Position numbers and translations under genes: made by a program. DNA of 64,000 nt from Burkholderiales bacterium (GTDB lineage Bacteria; Pseudomonadota; Gammaproteobacteria; Burkholderiales; Burkholderiaceae_E). The number at the start of each line of letters is the position of its first letter. Position 1 is the first letter of the stretch. Positions 55,326 to 64,000 of the stretch are shown piece by piece. The stretch spans positions 119,099-183,098 of the forward strand of contig JAPLQE010000016.1 in NCBI GenBank assembly GCA_026399835.1, in the 5' to 3' direction. The notes under the pieces are model-generated. The model was not told where the DNA came from, searched no databases, and saw only the letters and a program-made list of their open reading frames with translations.

Positions 55326-56314
55326 GACGGTGCTCCGTGCGTGGTGGCGCGCGCGGGGCGCACCTCGTTGACGAGGGGGGTGCCCGCGCGCAGGCGCAGC
55401 AGGTTGTCGGCGATCACGCGGTAGCGCCGCTCGGGCAGCGCATGGGTCCAGGCCGAGGAGTGGGCGGTGGCGACGACGTTGGACAGCTCGAGGAAGGGCT
55501 GCGTGGCGGGCGCGACGCGGTCGTCGGTGCCGCTCGGATAGCCGTACCAGACGTCGAGCACGGCGCCGCCGATCGTGCCGTCGGCGAGCGCCCGGTACAG
55601 CGCGCCTTCTTCGACGAGCTCGGCGCGCGAGACGTTGATCAGCACCGCGTCGCGCTTCATCGCAGCCAGCTCGGTAGCACCCAGGCAGCTGCGCGTCGTG
55701 TCGTTCAGCGGCGCGCAGAGCACCAGGTAGTCGGAGGCCCGCAGCAGCGCGGGCAGGTCGTCGCGCGGCACGCGCAGGTCCACCAGGTCGGCGGCTTCGC
55801 CGAGCGAGCGGTCCAGGGTGGCCACGCGCATGCCGAGGGCGCGGGCACGCACCGCGATCGCCCGGCCGATGCGCCCGAAGCCGAAGATCCCGACGCAGCG
55901 CCCGGCGAGCTCGCCGTGCGGTGGCCGCGCGCGATAGACGTCGGACCAGGACTCGGCGGTGAAGGCCATGCGCTCGGGGCGCAGCGCATGGCGCAGCATC
56001 GCCCAGAGCACGTACTCGGCGATCGGACCCTCGTGCTCGAACACGTTGCACACCGCGGTGTCCGCGTCGAGCGATGCGAAGTCGATGCCGTCGAGACCGG
56101 CGCCCGGTACGTGCAGCAGCGCGAAGCGCGGCGCGGGGGCGCCGCCGCGCGAGAAGCGCAGCGAGACGATCGCGTCGTCCGGACCGATCTGCGCGTCGAA
56201 GCGGTCGGTGGACGTCGCCTCGCGCGGCAGGGCGACCACGTCGACCTGCTGGCCGAGCAGCCCCGAGAGCCGGTCGGCCTGGCGGCCCGCGTCGCCCAGC
56301 AGGAACACCTTCAT
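55322..56314 (-). CDS. D-2-hydroxyacid dehydrogenase
   Basis: This is a 330-residue NAD(P)-dependent dehydrogenase of the D-isomer 2-hydroxyacid family. It has CVGIFGFGRIGRAIAVRARAL (about 141-161) for nucleotide binding, INVSRAELVEEGALYRALADG (with the substrate Arg) and VVATAHSSAWTHALPE with the catalytic His. GxGxxG is intact. It is the first gene of the catabolic operon and reads away from the GntR gene. Candidate substrates are glyoxylate, hydroxypyruvate or tartronate-type acids. Confidence 0.9.
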   Translation of the reverse strand: MKVFLLGDAGRQADRLSGLLGQQVDVVALPREATSTDRFDAQIGPDDAIVSLRFSRGGAPAPRFALLHVPGAGLDGIDFASLDADTAVCNVFEHEGPIAEYVLWAMLRHALRPERMAFTAESWSDVYRARPPHGELAGRCVGIFGFGRIGRAIAVRARALGMRVATLDRSLGEAADLVDLRVPRDDLPALLRASDYLVLCAPLNDTTRSCLGATELAAMKRDAVLINVSRAELVEEGALYRALADGTIGGAVLDVWYGYPSGTDDRVAPATQPFLELSNVVATAHSSAWTHALPERRYRVIADNLLRLRAGTPLVNEVRPARATTHGAPS

Positions 56315-56543
56315 GCGGCGAGCGCTCCCTGGCGCACGCCGCGCCGCGTGTCTCGTTGCATCGCTCGTCTCCTCCGCCCAGGTCCCGGACTACCCCCTTC
56401 GGGCTATCCGTCGCACATTCGTCGTACATTCGGTTTTATGCATTTTGCACAATTCGACGGATTAGGCAAGGCGGGGTGCCCGGTGGCCGACGGGCTGCTG
56501 ATACAGTCGCCGTCTTCCGGAATCGAGGGCTTCGGGGGGAGCG
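56315..56543. promoter_or_regulatory. Divergent promoter/operator region of the catabolic operon and gntR
   Basis: This 229-bp gap has an AT-rich island at 56411-56456. It includes two direct copies of ACATTCG (56415-56421 and 56427-56433), the palindromic TGCATTTTGCA (56439-56449), and outer CCGTCG / CGACGG arms (56409-56414 / 56455-56460). This is the expected place for the GntR operator and the operon promoter. The remaining sequence is GC-rich; GGGGGGAGCG precedes the gntR ATG as a ribosome site. Confidence 0.6.
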
Positions 56544-57287
56544 ATGGCGTCGAACGACAAGCGTGATGTCCGATCGGGCGGCGGGCCCGTGGTACGCACC
56601 ACCGTCGCCGAGCGCGTCTACGAGGACATCAAGGAGCGGATCCTCGACCAGACCCTCAAGCCCGGCGAGCGGCTGACGGTCGAGTCGCTGTCCCGGCAGG
56701 TCGCCACCAGCTCGTCGCCGATCCGCGAGGCGCTCGCCCGGCTCGAGAGCGAGAAGCTGGTGGTCTCGCGCTTCTATGCCGGGTACTCGGTGGCGCCGAC
56801 ACCCGAGCCGGCGTTCCTCGACGGGCTGCTCGATTTCCGCGCCCTGCTCGAAGGGCACTGCGCCCTGATCGGGGCGCCGCGGCGGCTGCCCGCGATCATC
56901 CAGACCATGGAGTCGGCCATCGTCCAGATGGCGAAGACCAAGCGGCTCGGCACCCGCTACCGCGAGTACCGCCGGTTCATCCAGGAGGACGCGCGCTTCC
57001 ACCAGGCGATCGTCGAGAGCTCGGGCAATCCGGCGGCCATCTCGATCTACGCGAACCTGCATGCCGTGCTGCTGCAGTCGCGGCTCTACGCCACCCGCAC
57101 GCCGTCGGACGGTTCGCGGGCGCAGCAGGTGTTCGACGAGCACGGTGCGATCCTCGATGCGTTCCGGGTCGGCGACGGCGAGGCCGCCGAGCGGGCGATC
57201 CGCGAGCATCTCGAGGGCGGACGGCGCCGCCTGCTGTCGGGGCCGCCGGGCGCGCCGGTGCCGGACGCCGGCGGGCCGTCTGCCTAG
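56544..57287 (+). CDS. GntR family transcriptional regulator (FCD/FadR subgroup)
   Basis: This 247-residue regulator has an N-terminal winged helix (ERVYEDIKERILDQTLKPGERLTVESLSRQV then SSSPIREALARLESEKLV, about 23-75) and a C-terminal all-helical FCD domain (RFIQEDARFHQAIVESSGNP near 143-162, with the metal/ligand histidines including EHGAILDAFRVGD and AIREHLEGG). FCD regulators bind carboxylic acids, often substrates of the adjacent operon. Divergent to the sugar-acid operon, it probably represses it. Confidence 0.92.
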   Translation: MASNDKRDVRSGGGPVVRTTVAERVYEDIKERILDQTLKPGERLTVESLSRQVATSSSPIREALARLESEKLVVSRFYAGYSVAPTPEPAFLDGLLDFRALLEGHCALIGAPRRLPAIIQTMESAIVQMAKTKRLGTRYREYRRFIQEDARFHQAIVESSGNPAAISIYANLHAVLLQSRLYATRTPSDGSRAQQVFDEHGAILDAFRVGDGEAAERAIREHLEGGRRRLLSGPPGAPVPDAGGPSA

Positions 57288-57349
57288 ACGACTCCGTTTC
57301 GAGCCGTTTGCGCCGGGTCACGCACCCGGCATCCCTTCGAGGCGACACG

Positions 57350-58924
57350 ATGTCCTTCAGATCCGTCACCACAGCCTGCGCGATCGCGGTGTGCGCCGCC
57401 GTCCCCGCGATCGCCGCCGAGACCGTCCTGCGGGTCTCCAACCAGGGCGACGCGCTGTCGATGGACCCGCACTCCCTGGCCGAGGCGGTGCAGCTCTCGT
57501 TCACCGGCAACGTCTACGAGCCGCTCGTCACGCGCGACAAGTCCCTGCGACTGGTGCCGGCCCTCGCGACGAAGTGGACGCTGACGGGGCCCACGGTCTG
57601 GCGCTTCGAGCTGAGGCGAGGTGTCCGGTTCCACGACGGCTCGGCCTTCGCCGCGGACGACGTGATCTTCTCGATCCGTCGTGCGATGGGTGAAGGCTCC
57701 GACATGAAGACCCAGGTCTCGTCGGTCAAGGATGTCAGGCGCCTCGACGATCACACCATCGAGATCGAGACGAGCGCGCCCAATCCGATCCTGCCCGACC
57801 TGCTGACCACGGTGTACATGCTGGATCGCGCCTGGGCCGAGGCCAACGGCGCCGAGCGGCCGGTCGACCGTCGTCGCGGCACCGAGAACGCCGCGTCGTT
57901 CCGGGCGAACGGCACCGGGCCCTACCGGCTGCGCGAGCGGCAGCCCGGCGTACGTACCGTGCTGGCCCGCTACGCGGGCTACTGGGGCACGGTCGAGGGC
58001 AACGTCGCAGAGGTCGTCTTCCGACCGATCGCCAACGACGCCACGCGCCTGGCCGCGCTGGTCTCGGGCGAGGTCGACCTGATCGATCCGGTGCCGCTCC
58101 AGGACATCGCGCGGCTGCAGTCGAATCCGGCGCTGCGCGTCGTCCAGGGACCCGAGTCGCGGATCATCTTCCTCGGGTTCGACCAGAAGCGCGACGAGCT
58201 GCTCTACTCGAGCGTGAAGGGGCGCAATCCGTTCAAGGACCGAAGGGTCCGGCAGGCCGTGCTGCAGTCGATCGACACCGAAGCGATCATCGACCGGCTG
58301 ATGCGCCGTGCCGCGAGGCCGGCGGCGCTGATGGTGTCCGAGGGCATCCGCGGCTATTCGAAGGCGCTCGACACGCGCCTGCCGTTCGACACCGCGGCGG
58401 CGCGCCGCCTGCTCGTCGAGGCGGGCTATCCCGAGGGCTTCGAGGTCACCCTGAACTGCCCGAACGACCGTTACGTCAACGACGCCGAGATCTGTCAGGC
58501 CGTCGCCGCACAGCTCGCGCGCGTCGACATCCGGGTCAAGCTGCAGGCGGAGCCCAAGTCGACGTATTTCCCGAAGGTCCTCAAGCGCGACACCAGCTTC
58601 TTCATGGCGGGCTGGTCGCCTGCCGGCTACGACGCCCACAACGCGCTGTTCGCGCTGATGGCGACGCCGCAGGGCGGGCAGGGTCAGTGGAATCTCGGCG
58701 CCTACAGCCACCCGCGCCTCGACGAGCTCACCCGCGCGATCCAGTCCGAGACCGACGGCGAGCGGCGCACGGCGATGATCCACGAGGCGCTCGTGCTGCA
58801 TCGTGACGACGTGGGGCACGTGCCGCTGCACCAGCAGACGCTGGCTTGGGCGATGCGCGCCGGCGTCGAGGCCACGCAGCGGCCCGACAACTTCATGTTC
58901 TTCAAGTGGATCACCGTGCGTTGA
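57350..58924 (+). CDS. ABC transporter substrate-binding protein (DppA/OppA family)
   Basis: This is a 524-residue periplasmic SBP_bac_5 protein. The signal peptide is residues 1-22 (cut after AIA). It has DALSMDPHSLAE (about 31-42), the LVPALATKWTL ... TVWRFELRRGVRFHDGSAFAADDVIFSIRRAM signature, GTGPYRL and the C-terminal RRTAMIHEALVLHRDDVGHVPLHQ. The ATG has GAGG upstream. No permease or ATPase genes are next to it, so it is an orphan binding protein, or the rest is elsewhere. Ligand: peptides or other small solutes. Confidence 0.93.
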   Translation: MSFRSVTTACAIAVCAAVPAIAAETVLRVSNQGDALSMDPHSLAEAVQLSFTGNVYEPLVTRDKSLRLVPALATKWTLTGPTVWRFELRRGVRFHDGSAFAADDVIFSIRRAMGEGSDMKTQVSSVKDVRRLDDHTIEIETSAPNPILPDLLTTVYMLDRAWAEANGAERPVDRRRGTENAASFRANGTGPYRLRERQPGVRTVLARYAGYWGTVEGNVAEVVFRPIANDATRLAALVSGEVDLIDPVPLQDIARLQSNPALRVVQGPESRIIFLGFDQKRDELLYSSVKGRNPFKDRRVRQAVLQSIDTEAIIDRLMRRAARPAALMVSEGIRGYSKALDTRLPFDTAAARRLLVEAGYPEGFEVTLNCPNDRYVNDAEICQAVAAQLARVDIRVKLQAEPKSTYFPKVLKRDTSFFMAGWSPAGYDAHNALFALMATPQGGQGQWNLGAYSHPRLDELTRAIQSETDGERRTAMIHEALVLHRDDVGHVPLHQQTLAWAMRAGVEATQRPDNFMFFKWITVR

Positions 58925-59751
58925 GCGGACACGCTCGGCGACCCGGGAGCGCACGCGCGGCAAAGGGACTGCGCCGCGTCGCGGTCGCCGTCGCTGTGGC
59001 GGCCGCGCTGCTGGCATGGCAGGGTGTCGCCGCGCCGCAGGCGGCGCCGTCGAGCGGCCCGCTGCGGGTCGGCGAGTTCCCGAGGACAGAGGGCGATCCG
59101 CCCGCGCCGTGGCGTCTGATCCGGCTGGACGAACGCCTGCCGGCCACGCGCTACCGCAGCCTGGAATGGGACGGCGTCGCCGCCATCGAGGCCCGCGCCG
59201 ACGGCTCGATGGCGCTGCTCGCCCGCCCGATCGAGCTCGACCTGCAGGCCACGCCGGTGCTGTGCTGGCGTTGGCGCGTCGACGGGGTTCCAGTGACGGC
59301 GGACATGACGAGGAAGGCGGGCGACGACTACGCCGCGCGCGTCTACGTGGCGTTCGAGCTGCCCGCGCAGGCGCTCGGCCTCGCCGTGCGTGCGCAGCTC
59401 GCACTGGCTCGACGGCTGTAGGGCGAGCACGTGCCGGACGCGGCGCTCAACTACGTGTGGGACAACCGCAATCCGGTCGGCACACGCCGCCCCAATGCCT
59501 ACACCGACCGCACGCTGATGGTCGTGCAGCGCAGCGGCGACGGACAGGCCGGGAGGTGGGTCGTCGAGCGGGCCGACGTGCTCGCCGACGCGATCCGGGC
59601 GTTCGGCAGCGAGCGCCCGACGGCGCGACTGCTCGCGGTGGCCTCCGATACCGACAACACCGGCGAGCGGGCTCGCGCCGGATTCGCCGACCTGCACTTC
59701 GTGGCGCGCGCGTCGCCCTGCGCGTTTCCGCCGGTCCGCGAACGGCCCTGA
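58921..59751 (+). pseudogene. DUF3047 protein, broken by an in-frame amber codon
   Basis: The frame from a TTG at 58921 (TTGA overlap with the binding-protein stop) encodes a signal-peptide-like segment (RRVAVAVAVAAALLAWQGV, about 22-40) and a DUF3047 domain. The domain includes LCWRWRVDGVPVTADMTRKA, GDDYAARVYVAFEL, then TAG at 59419-59421, then in the same frame GEHVPDAALNYVWDNRNPVG, RPNAYTDRTLMVVQ, VASDTDNTGERARAGFADLHF. In homologues the position of TAG is a Tyr (ALY), so a single C-to-G change explains it. Fragment one is 166 codons, fragment two about 110. Function of DUF3047 is unknown. Could be a sequencing error. Confidence 0.82.
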
Positions 59752-59851
59752 GCGTGGGGTGGTCGTGCTCGGGGCCGGCTCGCCGTCCCGGTGAGCCGGG
59801 CGACCCGCACGGTCTAGGCCCTGCAGCCGGGGGGCCGCAGGTGCGTTCGCG

Positions 59852-59857
59852 TACCAT
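59852..59857 (+). promoter_or_regulatory. recQ -10 element (TACCAT)
   Basis: TACCAT ends 6 nt before a GTG at 59864, again predicting a leaderless transcript. The overlapping in-frame TTG at 59858 would place the start inside the promoter's start-site zone, which favours the GTG. Confidence 0.35.
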
Positions 59858-59863
59858 TTGCGG

Positions 59864-61750
<1,887 letters not shown>

Positions 61751-61759
61751 TCGGCTGCG

Positions 61760-61783
61760 GCAAGCCTGTTCAGGCCGGCTTGC
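61760..61783. terminator. Hairpin downstream of recQ
   Basis: GCAAGCC (61760-61766) pairs with GGCTTGC (61777-61783); an alternative inner stem GCCTG/CAGGC overlaps it. There is no U-run. It marks the border between the GC-rich core and the decayed zone. Confidence 0.35.
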
Positions 61784-61859
61784 AGAGCTGGTGAGCACGG
61801 GCCGCGGGTTGCTGCGGGTCAAGCGCCCAGCAAGCGGCGTGCAAGCACGGTTTGCATGT

Positions 61860-62061
61860 CACGGCGTCCGTCCGCAACGACCTCAGCCACGGTCTAGACC
61901 TTGCCAGCGGCCATATCCTGATTGCCCAGCGCAAGGATCTTTAGCAAGGCCAGTGATTCTTGCGTCTCTTCGAACGAGGCGACGTCCTGCAGGACAGCCT
62001 TGGCTTCGCCGTTTTGGGTGATGACCATCGGCTCACGTTGCTCCGCGAGGTGTGTCGAGGG
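61860..62061 (-). pseudogene. Phd/YefM-type antitoxin fragment
   Basis: Read on the minus strand, HLAEQREPMVITQNGEAKAV, then LQDVASFEETQESLALLKIL and ALGNQDMAAGKV are strongly like the central and C-terminal part of Phd/YefM antitoxins (family form REPVVITQNGEAKAVLQD). The expected N-terminal DNA-binding part is missing: sequence upstream changes to an unrelated frame. The frame meets TAG at 61894-61896, where homologues have Gln (GKVQ), and continues TVAEVVA after it. Translation from the ATG at 62028 would give only 44 residues. No toxin gene is visible beside it. Confidence 0.65.
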
Positions 62062-62220
62062 GTTCCTGCCATTGCTTCAGTCGTCTGACCGTTTGACTGA
62101 CGCGTCGATTCGAGGCGATGTGGACGCTCTGTGCCGGTGAGCTGCCGGCCCAGTGTGCCTTGACCCAGTTGAACAGCGTCTGGTCCACCACGTCCAGCGT
62201 GGGTGCGGCAGGTGCGTTGC
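62062..62220 (-). mobile_element. IS3-like transposase OrfA fragment
   Basis: On the minus strand the reading VVDQTLFNWVKAHWAG (around 62145-62190) resembles the helix-turn-helix of IS3-family OrfA (family form DQTLFNWVKAHRAGKL), and a QLTGTE continuation is found in another frame, so a frameshift is present. Ends, inverted repeats and OrfB were not found. It adjoins the antitoxin fragment and probably truncated it. Similarity is short, so the call is tentative. Confidence 0.4.
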
Positions 62221-62356
62221 GCTGGCCGCCTGCCCCCCCCCTGCCTAGGGTCTCCCCGATCTAGGGTCGGCACGGATTGCGTCGGGACCCACGGGGGCCG
62301 ATAGTGAAGACAGACGCTCGTGTGTGCCTGTTGCGGCGTGAATCGATAAAAAAGGG

Positions 62357-62473
62357 ATGGCTCCAAGAGACAGAGACTCTACAACGATCACCCAGCAGGA
62401 GATCGATCGCGCGATCCTGCGATGCACCGATTGGACAACCGACTCAGAAAAGACTTTGGTTCCCGACGCCTAG
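62357..62473 (+). CDS. Possible small ORF (38 residues), unrecognised
   Basis: ATG 62357 to TAG 62471-62473 encodes a polar peptide ending DWTTDSEKTLVPDA. GGG lies immediately before the ATG, too close for a good ribosome site. It starts the AT-richer stretch and ends 67 bp before the pentapeptide-repeat gene, so it might be a partner or just an unused frame. No homology is recognised. The surrounding bases 62221-62356 contain a run of nine C (62233-62241) and nothing else clear. Confidence 0.2.
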   Translation: MAPRDRDSTTITQQEIDRAILRCTDWTTDSEKTLVPDA

Positions 62474-62540
62474 TTTGACGTTCTTGAAATCAGTCGTTGC
62501 ACGTCAAATTTAAACTTGCACAAATCACTGGAGGGTAATA

Positions 62541-63224
62541 TTGAACCTGCTTGGAGTTATTGCTCGGCAACCGGCCGGAAACCTGAATAGCCTTCTAGGC
62601 ACCGTAAGCGACTCTCGCCAGGGAGGGGGTGGGTCAATAAATCAAGGTGGCGCTCGTTCGACTACGGCGGATAGTGGGGTGCGTCAGTTGCCCCTGTGGT
62701 TGAAAATTCCGTTGGATCGCGGGGAGATGTTTTCTGTCAGGTATTCTGGGCCGGCGCTGAAGGGCCGGGCCATTAATGGACTGACAAATTACATGTATTC
62801 ATTTACGAAGGCTGATATATCCGGCACCAGTTTTAACGGAAATTTTGCATATGCCAGCTTTTCAAAATTAAAACAAGTAGAAGCACCCTCTCGGTTTATA
62901 GGCAACTTCATTGGCGCTAAATTCAGTGATATGGACGTGTATGATGATACTACATTTCGAGGGGACTTTTCGGGCGCGAGCTTCAGCAGGTTTTGGGCGT
63001 TGAATGCAAGATTTGGGACTTCAAATTTGACGGGCGCGAAATTTGAGAATTCGATTCTAATTGGCTCTGATCTTAGCGATGCAAACTTGTCCGGTGTGAA
63101 GTTCAGAAACGTCCAGATTGACAAGGACACAAGATTTCCGAAGAATTTTAACGTGGATGCTTTGCTGAGAGATGGATCATTGACTTATAGTCAAAATGGA
63201 CATCAAAACATCATTGTAGACTGA
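62541..63224 (+). CDS. Pentapeptide-repeat-like protein in an AT-rich patch
   Basis: This is a 227-residue protein with a TTG start and a strong GGAGGG ribosome site 6-11 nt upstream. Residues 1-70 are polar and Gly-rich. Residues about 92-200 show A(D/N)LSG-like pentapeptide coils (KADISGTSFNGNFAYASFS, TNLTGAKFENSILIGSDLSD, ANLSGVKFRNVQID), which form a right-handed beta-helix. Codon use is AT-rich, unlike all other genes of the window, indicating recent transfer. Pentapeptide proteins range from DNA mimics to effectors and structural scaffolds; no function is assigned. Nearest neighbours are broken mobile genes. Confidence 0.75.
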   Translation: MNLLGVIARQPAGNLNSLLGTVSDSRQGGGGSINQGGARSTTADSGVRQLPLWLKIPLDRGEMFSVRYSGPALKGRAINGLTNYMYSFTKADISGTSFNGNFAYASFSKLKQVEAPSRFIGNFIGAKFSDMDVYDDTTFRGDFSGASFSRFWALNARFGTSNLTGAKFENSILIGSDLSDANLSGVKFRNVQIDKDTRFPKNFNVDALLRDGSLTYSQNGHQNIIVD

Positions 63225-63743
63225 CGTCAGTTTGTGGGCTAGCCGAGTTGGGTTCTGATTTATGGCTTCTGGCGTTTTGTTTGTAGCGATTGGTATTTAT
63301 CGTCGTGGGAAATTACTGGCTTTATTGAAATAGGGCTTCAAAGGTGCCTCTACAACAGGCTGGGTGGCTGTGCGTGGCTGGGTGTTTCTATGTTCGGCGC
63401 CCTGAGTAACCTGGTTGAGCTCGTTTGTCGTCATCGTCGATACGCCCGCCAGCGGCTGCGCTCCGTTGATCGTAAGCGGCTTGGCAAGTCACCTTGCCCG
63501 GACGTTTGATCCGTATCAGATCGTCGCGCTCGGCGTCCAGAGATACAGATGGCAACGGACTTGTTTCCTAGTGCCTGCCTTGCGCTAGCCGCGAGCCGCG
63601 AGCCGCCCGCTTGTTCAGCTGAAGCGTGCCGCTGAGAGCCAGGTATCGAGGCTAGGTCAAAGTGAGCCGTCGGCGCCGCGCCCGAAGAAGCGCCCCAGAT
63701 TCGATCGGTATGCCGCGGCCCTCGGGCCGGCTCGCGACGTTTG
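63225..63743. other. Region without recognisable genes
   Basis: This stretch moves from AT-rich (to about 63400) back to GC-rich. It holds frames with many stops, a short direct repeat GCCGCGA (about 63589-63602) and no convincing ORF, RNA gene or insertion-sequence end. A 150-residue open frame on the minus strand here is not supported by codon bias or any motif. Confidence 0.5.
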
Positions 63744-64000
63744 TCAGTGCCGCGCGGGGGGGCTGAGAATGCCTGCGGGCGCAGGCGGAAAGGGCAGTCC
63801 TTCGATCGTGCTCGCGGAGGGGCCGAGCTCGTGAAAGCCCCATCCCACCGGCGAGGCACGGGGCGGCAGCCGATCGATGCCACCGATCCGCTGGAAGCGC
63901 ACCGGCAGCGCCTGCAGGAGCGTGCGCAGCGCCGCCAGTGCGGCGGGGTCTTCGGTGTGGCTACGCGCTACGGCCTCGATCGCATGGTCCAAGGCTTGGA
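63744..64000 (-). CDS. 3' end of an unrecognised gene (5' part beyond window)
   Basis: An open minus-strand frame enters from the right edge and ends with TGA at 63744-63746 (about 85 codons). The codon third positions are GC-rich as in real genes of this genome. It contains LAALRTLLQALPVRFQRIGG and ends PFPPAPAGILSPPARH. No family is recognised. It marks the return to the normal chromosome beyond the decayed patch. Confidence 0.5.
   Translation of the reverse strand, partial: QALDHAIEAVARSHTEDPAALAALRTLLQALPVRFQRIGGIDRLPPRASPVGWGFHELGPSASTIEGLPFPPAPAGILSPPARH

Noticed and set aside
58846..58920. Upstream ATG for the DUF3047 frame
   Set aside because: It lies inside the substrate-binding-protein gene and adds a shadow sequence; the TTG in a TTGA overlap fits better.
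63431..63883. 150-codon minus-strand frame
   Set aside because: It overlaps the better-supported edge gene in another frame and has no recognisable motif or good codon bias.

Overview
The window is a GC-rich, densely packed bacterial chromosome segment. Several features point to a betaproteobacterium of the order Burkholderiales: the algH-ruvX-pyrR-pyrB-pyrC' run, the pcm-rhodanese-tolC block convergent with waaA, and a tripartite tricarboxylate (TctABC) transporter inside a catabolic operon. Third codon positions are almost always G or C. The exception is a short AT-rich patch at about 62.3-63.4 kb that looks foreign. I cannot name the genus from sequence alone.

Layout. 1-6.7 kb: an edge-truncated degenerate HD-GYP protein, a photolyase, then an overlapping algH-ruvX-pyrR-pyrB-pyrC' operon for pyrimidine synthesis. 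6.7-10.3 kb: the four dTDP-L-rhamnose genes (rmlD divergent from rmlBAC). 10.3-12.0 kb: an acyltransferase and apaH, converging on a shared CTAG. 12.1-30.8 kb: a surface-polysaccharide locus with a WbpM/CapD-type dehydratase, a WecA-like initiator, a Wzx-type flippase, several GT2 glycosyltransferases, a Wzm/Wzt ABC exporter with a carbohydrate-binding tail, a fused methyltransferase-glycosyltransferase, a WsaF-like rhamnosyltransferase, a second methyltransferase, a phosphohexomutase and the Kdo transferase waaA. The likely product is a rhamnose-containing O-antigen or related glycan, capped and exported by the ABC route.

30.9-45.2 kb holds export and detoxification genes: tolC, rhodanese, a PIMT-like methyltransferase, an RND pump with adaptor and TetR repressor plus a clear operator, a DMT permease, an MBL hydrolase, a small YkgJ protein inside a perfect 44-bp inverted repeat, a glutathione S-transferase remnant, and a MacA/MacB-like system whose adaptor carries an unusual insertion of two Spy-like helical modules. 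thiD and uppP follow.

47.0-57.3 kb is a nine-gene minus-strand catabolic operon facing a GntR regulator. It encodes a 2-hydroxyacid dehydrogenase, an enolase-superfamily dehydratase, a maleylacetate-reductase-like alcohol dehydrogenase, TctB/A/C, a KdgD-like dehydratase, an unrecognised internally duplicated protein and an FMN 2-hydroxyacid oxidase. It looks like an uncharacterised sugar-acid pathway. A peptide-binding protein, a DUF3047 gene broken by an amber codon, and recQ come next. From 61.8 kb to the end is a decayed mobile zone: an antitoxin fragment, an IS3-like fragment, an AT-rich pentapeptide-repeat gene, and the 3' end of an unknown gene.

At least seven genes have a -10-like hexamer only 6-9 nt before the start codon and no Shine-Dalgarno sequence, which suggests frequent leaderless transcripts.
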